Shown here piece after piece: positions 44,724 through 53,117 of a DNA stretch of 64,000 nt; position 1 is the first letter of the stretch, and every line of letters starts with the position of its first letter. Location of the stretch: positions 496,001-560,000 of the forward strand of contig NZ_AJKI01000002.1 of the NCBI RefSeq assembly GCF_000259075.1, given 5' to 3'. A program made the translations under genes and the position numbers. The notes under the pieces were generated by a model. It did no database searches, had not been told where the DNA came from, and worked only from the letters and a program-made list of their open reading frames with translations. This DNA is from Marinilabilia salmonicolor JCM 21150 (GTDB taxonomy: Bacteria; Bacteroidota; Bacteroidia; Bacteroidales; Marinilabiliaceae).

Positions 44724-45806
44724 ATGCAGAATTTTTTAACAAGAACAACAATTAAGGTTGGTATGATAGAAAAAACTATTGAAGGAAACCTCTATAAACT
44801 TCCGGGCGCATTAACGCCATTTCAGGAAAAAATGTATGTGCATTTGATTAACTGGAAGTGGCAAAGTATAACTAAAGAAGTAGGGAGCTACCAAAGAAAA
44901 GACGAAAAAGGCGAGGAGAAAACATACGAATATGATGCTATTTTGCCAAAATCGGTTCATGAAAAATACCCGATAATATATCCCGAAGTATTGATGCAAT
45001 TGAAAAAGCATAAAAAGAAGTTTGATTTTAAATTGCACGAACACTTCAATCACATGGCAAGCTCGCAAGCGGCTAACGTGAATCTGTTTTTGCCTATACT
45101 GCTAAACACAAAAACAAATGATATTGTGAAAGGATTGAAGCCGGATTTTGAAAAACTGGCCACAGACCAATTAGATAATGGATTTCGTCTTGAGTTTTGG
45201 GATGGGAAAGATGAAGAAGAAGGATTGCTAAATGACCACACAAAAGTAGCAGGAACAGATTCGGATATTGCCATTGCTTATTATAACAAAAAGACTGAGT
45301 TGTGTTTATGGCTAATAGAACACAAACTAACAGAAAAAGAGTTTACAACTTGTGGTGGCTACAAATCAAAAGGCAATAAAACAAAAGATAATTGTAGGAG
45401 CAACTCGTTTAGGACAATATTAAAAAACAAAGATTTATGCTATTATCACAGAGTCAAGAATTATCGATACTGGGATATAACGGAATCAAACAAGGATTTT
45501 TTCGCTAATGGGGATGATAATACTCCCTGTCCGTTTAAAGGAGGCATGAATCAACTGTGGAGAAATCAGCTATTAGCTTTGGGGCTCGAGAAACAAGGGA
45601 AGTACAAGCATGTTTATTTTTCGGTGGTGCATCATCCGGAAAATAAGTCATTACATTTAACGATGAATAATTACAGAAAGCTAATAAATGATAATGAAAA
45701 GTTTTCTTCTTATACATCCAAACAAGTTATTGATTCTGCGATATTAGTAAACGATAAAAAACTTAATAAGTGGATTGAGTGGTATAGGGAGTTATATAAT
45801 ATTTAA
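44724..45806 (+). CDS. PD-(D/E)XK-type putative restriction nuclease (PGN_0703-like)
   Basis: A 360-residue protein. The candidate active site reads GTDSDIAIAYYNKKTELCLW then LIEHKLTEKEF (about 177-206), with Asp ... Glu-x-Lys spacing as in PD-(D/E)XK nucleases. Downstream CGGYKSKGNKTKDNC could add metal or DNA contacts. The sequence feels like the PGN_0703 family of putative restriction endonucleases, known mainly from gene context. An internal ATG at 44763 is an alternative start. No methylase partner is adjacent other than the hsd genes. It lies within the broken PAD gene together with the convergent membrane protein. Confidence 0.7.
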   Translation: MQNFLTRTTIKVGMIEKTIEGNLYKLPGALTPFQEKMYVHLINWKWQSITKEVGSYQRKDEKGEEKTYEYDAILPKSVHEKYPIIYPEVLMQLKKHKKKFDFKLHEHFNHMASSQAANVNLFLPILLNTKTNDIVKGLKPDFEKLATDQLDNGFRLEFWDGKDEEEGLLNDHTKVAGTDSDIAIAYYNKKTELCLWLIEHKLTEKEFTTCGGYKSKGNKTKDNCRSNSFRTILKNKDLCYYHRVKNYRYWDITESNKDFFANGDDNTPCPFKGGMNQLWRNQLLALGLEKQGKYKHVYFSVVHHPENKSLHLTMNNYRKLINDNEKFSSYTSKQVIDSAILVNDKKLNKWIEWYRELYNI

Positions 45807-45868
45807 TTTATATACCGCAAAAATTAGATAAGTATGAGCGATAATATTGAACAGAACCACAACAAAGA

Positions 45869-46555
45869 TTAATGTTTGTTTAAATAATCATTGACCGCCG
45901 TAATGAATTTTTCATGTAAAGGAAAAACCTTTTTATGTTTTTCTTGCCATTTGTCAATCGTTTGTTGAGCAATTCGGGAAAACTTTTCTTTTTCCTGTTC
46001 TAATCTTGGCCCTGAAAAAGAAGACAAAATATTTTCCCTTTTTTTGCTTAAATCAATCCAGTCCTCAGCGGTGGCAGATAACACCTTCACCATAACGTCA
46101 TAAATTTCATTTAACACACCTCTAAATTCATCAGAAAAAGATTTATCTATAGGGACAACCAGTTCAATAATAGATTTTTGTTTTGTTAGTTCTATCATTG
46201 TTGTTTTATGAAAATCAAGGTATTTATGACCATTAAAATCCGTGTCAAAATCTAAAATCTCTCCTAGATCCCAAATCAAATTTGAGTAGAACCATTCCAT
46301 TATGATTCTATTAAATTCGTAAAGTGCAAATTTTCCATCCTCAAAAACTTTTCGTTTCCTTTCTGCATTCACATAATAGTCGGATTTATTTTTTTCAAGT
46401 TCATTGTCAAGTTTATGGCTAACCTCTTTCAAATCGGTTTGTAAACTCTTAACGTGTACATTATTCGCCGCCCCTTTTGCATAAGCAGTTAGAAAAGAAA
46501 TCCCAGCAGTAAGTAAAATATAAATAATAAGCTCAAACCAAGAGTTTAATTCCAT
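45869..46555 (-). CDS. Uncharacterised membrane-anchored coiled-coil protein
   Basis: A 228-residue protein with one N-terminal membrane helix (about 7-27, ELIIYILLTAGISFLTAYA), then a helical coiled-coil-like region (about 35-75) and a helical cytoplasmic body containing WFYSNLIWDLGEI and WIDLSKKRENILSSFSG. I recognise no catalytic motif. It is convergent with the nuclease gene (62 bp between stops), and both sit within the broken deiminase gene, so they may have arrived as a unit. A membrane effector of a defence system is possible but not shown. Confidence 0.75.
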   Translation of the reverse strand: MELNSWFELIIYILLTAGISFLTAYAKGAANNVHVKSLQTDLKEVSHKLDNELEKNKSDYYVNAERKRKVFEDGKFALYEFNRIIMEWFYSNLIWDLGEILDFDTDFNGHKYLDFHKTTMIELTKQKSIIELVVPIDKSFSDEFRGVLNEIYDVMVKVLSATAEDWIDLSKKRENILSSFSGPRLEQEKEKFSRIAQQTIDKWQEKHKKVFPLHEKFITAVNDYLNKH

Positions 46556-46668
46556 ATTCCATTTAGGTTTTAATCAACACAATAATACAAATTCTTTTTG
46601 AAAGTTTTACAAGAGAAAAAGTCCTTTCAAAGAGCTTTTAAATTAGCTCTCGACAATACGGGTCTTGA

Positions 46669-46848
46669 CTACTAGAGATACCATATAATCCATACGATAA
46701 TAGCAAAATACAGGCAAACGGGATTTATATTAACTTTTTGCAGGTGGGTGAAAATATCATAGTTCCCAAGTTCAATAAGAATAAAGGCGTTTTAAGCAGG
46801 TTTAATGAGCTATTTCCTAATTCAAGCTCATCCCATCAATTGCAATAA
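46669..46848 (+). pseudogene. C-terminal fragment of an agmatine deiminase / PAD-family gene
   Basis: An open frame of 59 codons without a start: it follows a TGA at 46666-46668 and ends at TAA 46846-46848. The translation contains IPYNPYDNSKIQ and GIYINFLQVGENIIVPKF, the conserved C-terminal region of agmatine deiminase-family proteins (final strand and substrate loop). It continues the gene whose N-terminal part is at 44466-44699; about 200 central residues are missing. The rest of the 46556-47028 gap shows nothing further. Confidence 0.8.
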
Positions 46849-47028
46849 AATCGCTAATGAGGGAGGGGTTTTGAACTGTATTTCGCGGAATGTGGAGGTG
46901 TGAAAATAGTTTGTCTTGGTACTTTGTGATTCGAAAGTGAAATGGATTGGCATTTTCTTGCGAAAGTTTGGATTAAGTAATAATTTTCTTTCAGAGAAAT
47001 TCTGAATTACCTATTTGAAAAACAGGCT

Positions 47029-47748
47029 ATGGATCAGGAAAATTTTTTTAATGAACTCAAGCAGCTGCGTTATTTACTATCAAAGGTTGTTGGAACTCAA
47101 GACTTACCAAAAACAGAGCAATTCTCAAAAGAAGCAATAAAGAAGGCGGCTCTGGAATTCCGCAAACTTCAAACAGAGAGAGGGGAATGGATTCCCGGAG
47201 ATGAAATATCGAAAATCATTCGGTCAGCTCCTTATGGAGCAGGAAAGTTTATCATAGAGAGATTCGAGTTCAAAAATTACTTTACCCGTGGGAAACGACA
47301 CTATTTCAACAGGAAAGATTTGGTTGCCCTTAACAAGGAGATAAAAAAGCGGAAAATAAACTTGGCGAAGTACATTGAATTTGAACAGGATAAGGAGAAA
47401 TTCCATAAATATTTAGAACAAGCCAGGCAAAACAAAAAGAAACGTCTGCGTTTTAAAATACCAGAAGATTTAAAAGACATCAATAGTCAACCATATAATC
47501 ATCCTCCCAAAGAAAAAGTCTTAAAGCATATTGATATGCTGATGGAAGAGTTTGAAAAAGATAAACTGGTTGAATACATTGATATTTTCCAGGAAGATTA
47601 TGCAATGGTTAAACATATTTATTGGTTTGACCGATATCTGGATCCTGTAAAACGAAAGCAGTGCGATAAATGGTGTTTTGAATTCAACTATGCACAAACC
47701 GCATTAAAGGAAATTAGGAAAATCAGAAGTGAGGTGATATATAAGTAA
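47029..47748 (+). CDS. Uncharacterised protein with possible winged-helix domain
   Basis: A 239-residue, strongly basic and charged protein. The segment WIPGDEISKIIRSAPYGAGKFIIERFEFKNYFTRGKRHYFNRKDLVAL (about 48-95) resembles a Xis/MerR-type winged helix in which a recognition helix is followed by a strand and a short helix. The remainder is helical and Lys/Glu-rich. Family is not recognised and no catalytic motif is seen. It stands alone between the PAD remnant and a toxin-antitoxin pair, 215 bp before the Panacea gene. Confidence 0.7.
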   Translation: MDQENFFNELKQLRYLLSKVVGTQDLPKTEQFSKEAIKKAALEFRKLQTERGEWIPGDEISKIIRSAPYGAGKFIIERFEFKNYFTRGKRHYFNRKDLVALNKEIKKRKINLAKYIEFEQDKEKFHKYLEQARQNKKKRLRFKIPEDLKDINSQPYNHPPKEKVLKHIDMLMEEFEKDKLVEYIDIFQEDYAMVKHIYWFDRYLDPVKRKQCDKWCFEFNYAQTALKEIRKIRSEVIYK

Positions 47749-47873
47749 AACCGGTACGGTTGAATGGTATTCCGGAGGTTCAAACATGAACTTCCTGGAA
47801 ATAAATGTTCAATGGGTATTAAAATAAATTGGCTTGCTATTTGCATTATGCAAATGAATTAATATTTTTATAT

Positions 47874-47881
47874 TACTTTTG
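47874..47881 (+). promoter_or_regulatory. -7 promoter element before Panacea pair 1
   Basis: TACTTTTG matches the Bacteroidota -7 consensus TAnnTTTG and lies 82 bp before the first gene of the 47963-49017 pair. No good -33 TTTG at the usual distance was found. Confidence 0.45.
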
Positions 47882-47962
47882 CACGCTTAAAATAATAGGT
47901 TTAAAAATAAATCTATTGATTGCCTATACGTTATACAGGTAACCCCCTAAATTACTTCGGCC

Positions 47963-48523
47963 ATGAATGACGATATCTTAAAAATGAAAGCTGCATTACT
48001 CTATGTTGTGTCTGCGTTCGAGGGAGTTGATATCTTGCGAGCATTCAAGATTTTGTATTTTGCAAATAAAGAACATCTTGCTTTATATGGCAGACCAATA
48101 ATTGAGGATGAATTTTGTGCTTTACCAAATGGCCCGGTACCTTCAAAGATTTATGATGCTGTGAAATTGGCTCAGGGTAAGATTAGTGCATTTCAAACTG
48201 AGGAAATAAAGGAACTAGCAAACTCAATTTCTACTGGAGGAGAGGATGATTTAGATTACGTTATTTATGGGAAACAAGCCCCGGATATGGATGAATTATC
48301 TAAGTCTGATGTGATCTGCCTGAAAAAATCTATTGAAGAAAATAAAGGACTGTCTTTTAAGCAACTTTCTGATAAATCTCATGATTATGCATGGGATAGG
48401 GCATGGAAGCAACAACCAGCCTCAAAAATGGATATTCTGGATATTGCCAGAGCTGCCGGAGTAAGTAATGAAATGTCAGAATACATTAAAGAGCAATCAG
48501 AAATTAACGCTATTTTGAGTTAA
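47963..48523 (+). CDS. Panacea-domain antitoxin (PanA / SocA-like, DUF4065)
   Basis: A 186-residue protein of the Panacea family: LRAFKILYFANKEHLALYGRPIIEDEFCALPNGPVPSKIYDAVK is the family core, with the conserved YGRP and GPVP segments. Panacea proteins neutralise many unrelated toxins by direct binding. The gene starts after a TACTTTTG box and its stop lies 2 bp before the start of a small partner, the usual antitoxin-first order. A second Panacea gene lies 2 kb away on the other strand. Confidence 0.88.
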   Translation: MNDDILKMKAALLYVVSAFEGVDILRAFKILYFANKEHLALYGRPIIEDEFCALPNGPVPSKIYDAVKLAQGKISAFQTEEIKELANSISTGGEDDLDYVIYGKQAPDMDELSKSDVICLKKSIEENKGLSFKQLSDKSHDYAWDRAWKQQPASKMDILDIARAAGVSNEMSEYIKEQSEINAILS

Positions 48524-48525
48524 TT

Positions 48526-49017
48526 ATGAGTCCGTCCCTTGGAGACCTTTTAAACAGTAACGAAGAAAGAGACAATCAGATCAATCAAGCGCTTAGTATT
48601 GGAAGCGTATTTAAGATGACTCTTTCAAAAGAAGAGGGGGTAACTCCCAAGAATCCAGGCGAAACCACACGAGATAAGTTTTTTGTTGTTATTGGGTTTG
48701 ATGAAAATAAAATTATTGGGGCTCTTCTAATTAATTCAAAAATAAACGCAAGATTGCCCCAAGAGTTGAAGGATGTTCAATATCCCATTAAGGCATCTGA
48801 TTATGACTTCCTTGACCATAATAGTCATGTGGATTGTAGTAAAATAAAACCCATAGGCATAGAAAAATTTAAAGCCCAGTTTGATTGGAAGAATTCATTT
48901 TCTTCCATTAAAAAGGAGGATTTAGATTTAATTATTGTGACTGTTAAAGAGTCTCCATCAGTTACACCAAAGATGTTAAAGAGATTTGGGTTGATTGATG
49001 AAGGTAAAAGCAAATAA
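48526..49017 (+). CDS. Putative toxin partner of Panacea protein 1
   Basis: A 163-residue protein encoded 2 bp after a Panacea antitoxin. Residues about 25-80 (GSVFKMTLSKEEG, RDKFFVVIGFDENKIIGALLINSKIN) form a beta-rich pattern recalling SH3-like barrels such as MazF/PemK nucleases, but the key residues cannot be assigned with confidence. The C-terminal part is helical. Toxin role is inferred from operon order. A GC-rich hairpin terminator follows directly. Confidence 0.65.
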   Translation: MSPSLGDLLNSNEERDNQINQALSIGSVFKMTLSKEEGVTPKNPGETTRDKFFVVIGFDENKIIGALLINSKINARLPQELKDVQYPIKASDYDFLDHNSHVDCSKIKPIGIEKFKAQFDWKNSFSSIKKEDLDLIIVTVKESPSVTPKMLKRFGLIDEGKSK

Positions 49018-49033
49018 CATATAAACAAAGCGA

Positions 49034-49058
49034 GGGCCGGGTTTTTCCGGCCTTTTTT
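49034..49058 (+). terminator. Terminator of Panacea pair 1
   Basis: GGCCGG (49035-49040) / CCGGCC (49047-49052) hairpin with a T-run, 18 bp after the stop of the putative toxin. Confidence 0.85.
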
Positions 49059-49068
49059 ATTGTGAATT

Positions 49069-49875
49069 ATGGACGAAACTCAACAACAATACGAGAAGAA
49101 AATAAGAAAAACCGATAGACGTGCTGTTGCTGCATTGGTTATTGGGCTTATTTCTCTTTTTGCACCATGGATTTTAACTGGAATTGGAGCTCCTATAGAT
49201 AGCTGGGATTTTACTAAAACCGGGCAAATAGGAGATACAATAGGAGGCGTTACCGCTCCGTTTTTAAGTCTTGTAGGGAGTGTACTTGTATTTCTGTCCT
49301 TTAGAGCTCAGATTGACATGAATAAGGAGCAATTTAAGGCTATAAAAAAGCAATTTGAGAGGATGGATGACGAAACGGCTCAGGAGAGATATGATCGAAT
49401 GCAAAACGTTGTTAACATAATTAATCAAAGATATTTTGACTCATTTGCAAAAACTTTTGTTGGACAAAACCTTGCTTATTATCTTGAGAAAGGGCTTGGA
49501 GGTTTAAGAAGGTCAGAAGATGACACCTTGCAATTATACCTCAAATATTCATATTCTGAGGTTTTGCAGTTAGGTGCATTAATTCATTTAAAGGATATAA
49601 TGGAATTTGATCAAGATCACCACTACTCAGATCGAAGCCAATTAAACTTTATAAAAATCCAAGTAAAAATGATTTTGGATAAAACTGGATTTATGGAATC
49701 CTACTTTAAGATAAACCATATAATCACTAGTTTTGAAAATTCTGGGATAAAAGAAAAACCAGGAAAATATCATGACCTTCTTTTGGATATCCAATCCTAT
49801 TTGAAAGGGATCTTTGATTTGGATTTGTTTTGTAACGATAATGGAGTAAACCCAAAGGCAAAGATCCTTGATTAA
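49069..49875 (+). CDS. AbiC-like putative phage abortive-infection membrane protein
   Basis: A 268-residue protein with two N-terminal membrane helices (about 20-42 and 62-82). Between them lies the motif TKTGQIGDTIGGVTAPFLSLVGSVL, the signature I associate with putative phage abortive-infection (AbiC-like, PF16872) proteins. After the second helix comes a coiled segment (FRAQIDMNKEQFKAIKKQFERMDDE) and a helical cytoplasmic domain with no enzymatic motif. It would act at the inner membrane. It lies between two Panacea pairs, 10 bp downstream of the terminator of the first, so it is probably an independent unit. Confidence 0.72.
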   Translation: MDETQQQYEKKIRKTDRRAVAALVIGLISLFAPWILTGIGAPIDSWDFTKTGQIGDTIGGVTAPFLSLVGSVLVFLSFRAQIDMNKEQFKAIKKQFERMDDETAQERYDRMQNVVNIINQRYFDSFAKTFVGQNLAYYLEKGLGGLRRSEDDTLQLYLKYSYSEVLQLGALIHLKDIMEFDQDHHYSDRSQLNFIKIQVKMILDKTGFMESYFKINHIITSFENSGIKEKPGKYHDLLLDIQSYLKGIFDLDLFCNDNGVNPKAKILD

Positions 49876-49933
49876 TGGCAATGCTCTGAACCTTTTTAGG
49901 TTATTTTATCCAAACGCGAAATTTAATGATTTA

Positions 49934-50461
49934 TCAATTCGCCGAGATTGTATTCTCTTGAGTTTTCACCTTGAACCTTTCATAAAAATCATCAGCATCC
50001 TTTTTATATTGAAAATCTTGAGGGTAGAGCATGAGAGTGTTTAAAGCAATCGAACCTTTTTGAATCTGCTGATCGTAATTTGGAAAGCGACTGCTTAAGA
50101 ACGCATTATACGCAGAATATCTTGCATTGTATTCTTTGTTAATCCCGACATCATTAGCTGCAGAAAAAACGAATGCATAACTTCCGGGAAGTTCTTGAAA
50201 AGCTTTGATGCAAGCAGTTAAAACACCTAGGGCATGCGATAGAGTTAGATTAGCTCTAACACTATATTTTGTTTTTTCATTGCCCATCCCTTTTTGAAAA
50301 AAAGAAACAACGCAAATATTACTTGGGTAAAGCTCAAGATCAATTAAGGTTTTTATCTTACCTTCTTTGGGCCAAACATACCGATACCTCTTTTTTAATA
50401 TAAATTCACAAGTTGGACTTGGATAAAAATTCATGGAGAAGATTAAGCCACTTGTAGCCAT
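49934..50461 (-). CDS. Putative toxin partner of Panacea protein 2 (DUF6934-like)
   Basis: A 175-residue protein encoded 2 bp downstream of a Panacea gene, the same spacing as in pair 1. Its order of elements, a beta-rich first half (FILKKRYRYVWPKEGKIKTLIDLELYP), a helix (HALGVLTACIKAFQELPG), a strand ending YAFVFSAAND and RYSAYNAFLSS, recalls the small DUF6934 proteins of Bacteroidota (pattern ...ATxxxF, xGSTPARTRLY). It is unrelated to the partner of pair 1. Toxin function is inferred from position only. Confidence 0.6.
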   Translation of the reverse strand: MATSGLIFSMNFYPSPTCEFILKKRYRYVWPKEGKIKTLIDLELYPSNICVVSFFQKGMGNEKTKYSVRANLTLSHALGVLTACIKAFQELPGSYAFVFSAANDVGINKEYNARYSAYNAFLSSRFPNYDQQIQKGSIALNTLMLYPQDFQYKKDADDFYERFKVKTQENTISAN

Positions 50462-50463
50462 TT

Positions 50464-50961
50464 TTAAACATTGGAAAAGTTTCCTAAAGCATTTCCATCT
50501 TTATTGATTCTAGGAATCCTTTGTTGGGATGTTAGTTTAAAATCCTTTGTTGTAAAACAATTTATATATATGGGGTTAGTGCTAGGCTGATTGTCCAATG
50601 CTCCATATCTACTTTGTTTCCAGGGCAATTCATTGTGAGTCAAGTCAACAAGTTGAGATCCGGATAAACTGCCATAAGAGTCCCATACGTCATTAAGGTG
50701 GGTGCATACATCCTTTGTGAAATCAACATCTACAGCTTTATTATTCGGAATTATTGCGCTTCTTTTAATAAATCTAAGGTTATTCCAAACATCATAGACA
50801 ACAGGACCATATATCCATGCTTGCAAGTCATCTCCAAAAAGGGGGTTACGATATTTTACAAAATACCATACTTGCGAATAGTATAGTAACTTCTGCAATT
50901 TCAAAGGAGTGACCCCTTTTTTAATAAAGAAAGAAGCAATATCTATAGCTCGATATTTCAT
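50464..50961 (-). CDS. Panacea-domain antitoxin, second copy
   Basis: A 165-residue Panacea/DUF4065 protein, shorter than the first and of a different subgroup. IASFFIKKGVTPLKLQKLLYYSQVWYF is the typical SocA/GepA N-terminus, followed by FGDDLQAWIYGPVVYDVW and LVDLTHNELPWKQSRYG. A perfect TAnnTTTG-type box (TATATTTG on the minus strand, 50998-51005) lies 37 bp upstream of the start. It leads a two-gene operon with a putative toxin. Confidence 0.9.
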   Translation of the reverse strand: MKYRAIDIASFFIKKGVTPLKLQKLLYYSQVWYFVKYRNPLFGDDLQAWIYGPVVYDVWNNLRFIKRSAIIPNNKAVDVDFTKDVCTHLNDVWDSYGSLSGSQLVDLTHNELPWKQSRYGALDNQPSTNPIYINCFTTKDFKLTSQQRIPRINKDGNALGNFSNV

Positions 50962-51217
50962 GGTAAAAAGATGTGTGTTGTTTCCTGTTTAGTACGGCAA
51001 ATATATGAAAAAAGTTGTCATTTAATTAATTATCAACTGATTTATTTCCATGTTTTTATAACAACGATTATTGTATTCGGTTTACTCAAATGGAATAAAA
51101 CATTAAAAACAGCCTGGGTTTTCAGGTATCTATTGTAGAAATTATTATTAATAATAAGCTTCGTAATTCATGTGTCCACTTTCTAATTCACGACCTAACC
51201 TGCCCTAAATATTATAT
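50962..51217. other. Intergenic region with the promoter of Panacea pair 2
   Basis: Apart from the -7 box at 50998-51005 (minus strand), this stretch is AT-rich and non-coding, and I see nothing else in it. It separates the second Panacea pair from two small minus-strand frames. Confidence 0.4.
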
Positions 51218-51340
51218 TCACTGGCACAAACCCAATTTTATAATTTGTAGGATATATGTTTTAATTTTTTCGTTACATTTTAAACAATTTAAAAATTCTT
51301 TTCCTAGTTCAATGGGTTTGCATTTTTTACAAATTATCAT
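51218..51340 (-). CDS. Possible small zinc-ribbon protein
   Basis: A 40-codon frame starting MIICKKCKP with two CxxC pairs (CKKC at 4-7 and CLKC at 22-25), the spacing of a compact zinc ribbon, then a helical hydrophobic tail. It begins 1 bp after the stop of the HTH frame at 51342-51527, suggesting a two-gene unit or the tail of one broken gene. It is too short to be certain. Confidence 0.35.
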   Translation of the reverse strand: MIICKKCKPIELGKEFLNCLKCNEKIKTYILQIIKLGLCQ

Positions 51341-51341
51341 G

Positions 51342-51527
51342 TCAAATATAAAAAAGGTAATGAAATGGAGCCTTTTCCAATTTAGTTAAGCCCTGCTTCT
51401 TATTAAAAATCTGGTTAATATTTCCCCTGTGGACATCGAGTAGCCTGTCAAGTTCTATGTCAGATGATCCAAGCTCTTCTTGCACCTCTCGGATGTAGGC
51501 AAATTATACCCTTAACTCATCCCCCAT
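51342..51527 (-). pseudogene. Small helix-turn-helix gene with an in-frame stop
   Basis: Read from the ATG at 51527 the frame gives MGDELRV, a TAA stop, then FAYIREVQEELG, SSDIELDRLLDVHRGNINQI and FNKKQGLTKLEKAP. The latter is a helix-turn-helix pattern (DIELDRLLDVHRGNINQIF). The frame is kept across the stop, so a single nonsense mutation seems to have cut a protein of about 61 residues. Otherwise the real start is downstream and non-standard. It lies in the accessory part of the element between the second Panacea pair and a 147-residue gene. Confidence 0.45.
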
Positions 51528-51592
51528 AAAAATGCATTTAAAACCTAAGTAACTTACCATGGTTTATTATTATTTTCTTAGAGATTTTCAAA

Positions 51593-52036
51593 TCAACTGC
51601 CTTTACTTATTTCCTTGCTTCGCTTGACCATCTCGTCTTCAGTTCTCTTTCTGGTCTCTGGGTCAAGTCCGGTCAATGTCATTTCAATTAGACAATGGGC
51701 CATGATCTCTGAAGGGGTAAAATCTTTTAGTGTTACTTGATTGATAGCCATTCCCATCCACTCTTCCCAGGAAGTGAGCTCCAGACTATGTGAATCTTTG
51801 GAATCTGAATTGGTCTCTATCCCTGATAGGTGGATATAAGAGTCGTATTCTGGCTCTTTTTCCGCAATGAAAGTAAATAAAATTTCAGAAGTGCTTTTCT
51901 GTGGCTCAATAGATGGTATTTGTTCATAAACTTTTTGATAGCCGGTTTCCTTTTTTTTTAGATCCGGGTAAAATGAAAAAAGTTCTTCCCTGACTGATGG
52001 CCAGGTAGTATTGGTATATAGTTCTTTCAAAGTCAT
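51593..52036 (-). CDS. Uncharacterised DUF6557-like protein
   Basis: A 147-residue cytoplasmic protein that is acidic overall. The start MTLKELYTNTTWPSVREELFSFYPD and the middle WEEWMGMAINQ followed by FTPSEIMAHCLIEMTLTGLDPE recall small Bacteroidota proteins annotated DUF6557, but this is memory of sequence style, not a search. No enzymatic motif is visible. It is alone on the minus strand downstream of the metallophosphoesterase gene, 316 bp away. Confidence 0.65.
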   Translation of the reverse strand: MTLKELYTNTTWPSVREELFSFYPDLKKKETGYQKVYEQIPSIEPQKSTSEILFTFIAEKEPEYDSYIHLSGIETNSDSKDSHSLELTSWEEWMGMAINQVTLKDFTPSEIMAHCLIEMTLTGLDPETRKRTEDEMVKRSKEISKGS

Positions 52037-52218
52037 GGCATAAAGTGTTAAGAGATCAAATGTGAAATTATCAAAAACTTTCCTGAGTGAGAAATGAACT
52101 TTGATTATCCGAGATCATTGTTGTTGGTCTGCCTTAACGATTGATGAGAGTTTACAAAATCTTATTTGCACAAATCAAACATCTGGCATATTTTAGCGCC
52201 TGGGTTAGGGTTAAGGTT

Positions 52219-52258
52219 AGATAGGTCTGTCGGAATGCCGGCAGGCCTATCTTTTTTT
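52219..52258 (+). terminator. Plus-strand hairpin terminator without an obvious gene
   Basis: GATAGG-CTG-CGG pairs with CCG-CAG-CCTATC and is followed by a run of seven T on the plus strand. Both flanking genes (51593-52036 and 52353-53117) are on the minus strand, so no annotated plus-strand transcript ends here. The 52037-52352 gap otherwise shows nothing. Confidence 0.6.
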
Positions 52259-52352
52259 AGGGAAACACCATCAGGTGACGTGAATAGTTTTGTAAGTGAG
52301 TTTTAAAATTCTGTTTTTGCTTCACATTCTGCCATTACTTTGGATTAATGTT

Positions 52353-53117
52353 TTATTTTATTTCAATTACAGCATTATTTTGATAGGAATGATGCTCTCC
52401 CAAATGAACATACCCCAACTGATTAGTTAAAAGCTTTGTCCCGTTTATTTCTACTTCCGGCATATTTACATGATGATGCCCGTAAATCCAATAATCAATC
52501 TGGTTACCCGAAATAAAATCCCGGTGCTCAGATACGAAAGCAGGATTAATCATTGAATTCTTGAATTGTTCCGGATTACATAAATCTGTTGGGACATGAT
52601 GCGTGACCACAATTTTTTTGTCTGCAGTAGAGCTGTGAAGTTCACGACTCAAAAAGTCCAGACTCTCTTCATGAAGTCTGTTGAAATCACCACTTCTCAA
52701 TTTCTTTCCCTTATGCCTTATTTTGTAAAAATCGTTTATGCCTCGCTCAACAATTAGTGATTCATTATCTGGAATATGTGACCAGAATGCGGTAAAAAAT
52801 AAAGCAATGCCATCTATGTTTACAACTTTGTTGTTTACCAGAAAAACATTCTCCCTCAGAGGTTCAAATACTGGCTTGTCTAAAATCTGCACTTCCTTTC
52901 CGGTATAGAACTCATGATTCCCCGGGATACAATAAACAGCCTTGAAATTATCGGAGACATAATCAAAAAACCAGTGTTTAAAATGCTTTTTGCCCCAATA
53001 GGTAATATCTCCTGCCAAAACAAGAATATCCCCAACTGGTTTGATAGGGTTTTTATGCAAAAAGAGTGCGTTTTGTGCAAATTCAAGATGTAAATCTGAG
53101 CAATATTGAACTTTCAT
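52353..53117 (-). CDS. Calcineurin-like metallophosphoesterase
   Basis: A cytoplasmic phosphoesterase of 254 residues with the full dinuclear metal set: CSDLHLEF (Asp, His), LAGDITYWG (Asp), GNHEFYTG (Asn, His), VTHHVP (His) and IYGHHHVN (His pair). The substrate could be a nucleotide, nucleic acid end or phosphoprotein. It is a single gene, lacking the rest of an SbcCD or PNKP set. Similar genes are common in mobile elements with defence cargo, but a defence role is not shown. Confidence 0.9.
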   Translation of the reverse strand: MKVQYCSDLHLEFAQNALFLHKNPIKPVGDILVLAGDITYWGKKHFKHWFFDYVSDNFKAVYCIPGNHEFYTGKEVQILDKPVFEPLRENVFLVNNKVVNIDGIALFFTAFWSHIPDNESLIVERGINDFYKIRHKGKKLRSGDFNRLHEESLDFLSRELHSSTADKKIVVTHHVPTDLCNPEQFKNSMINPAFVSEHRDFISGNQIDYWIYGHHHVNMPEVEINGTKLLTNQLGYVHLGEHHSYQNNAVIEIK

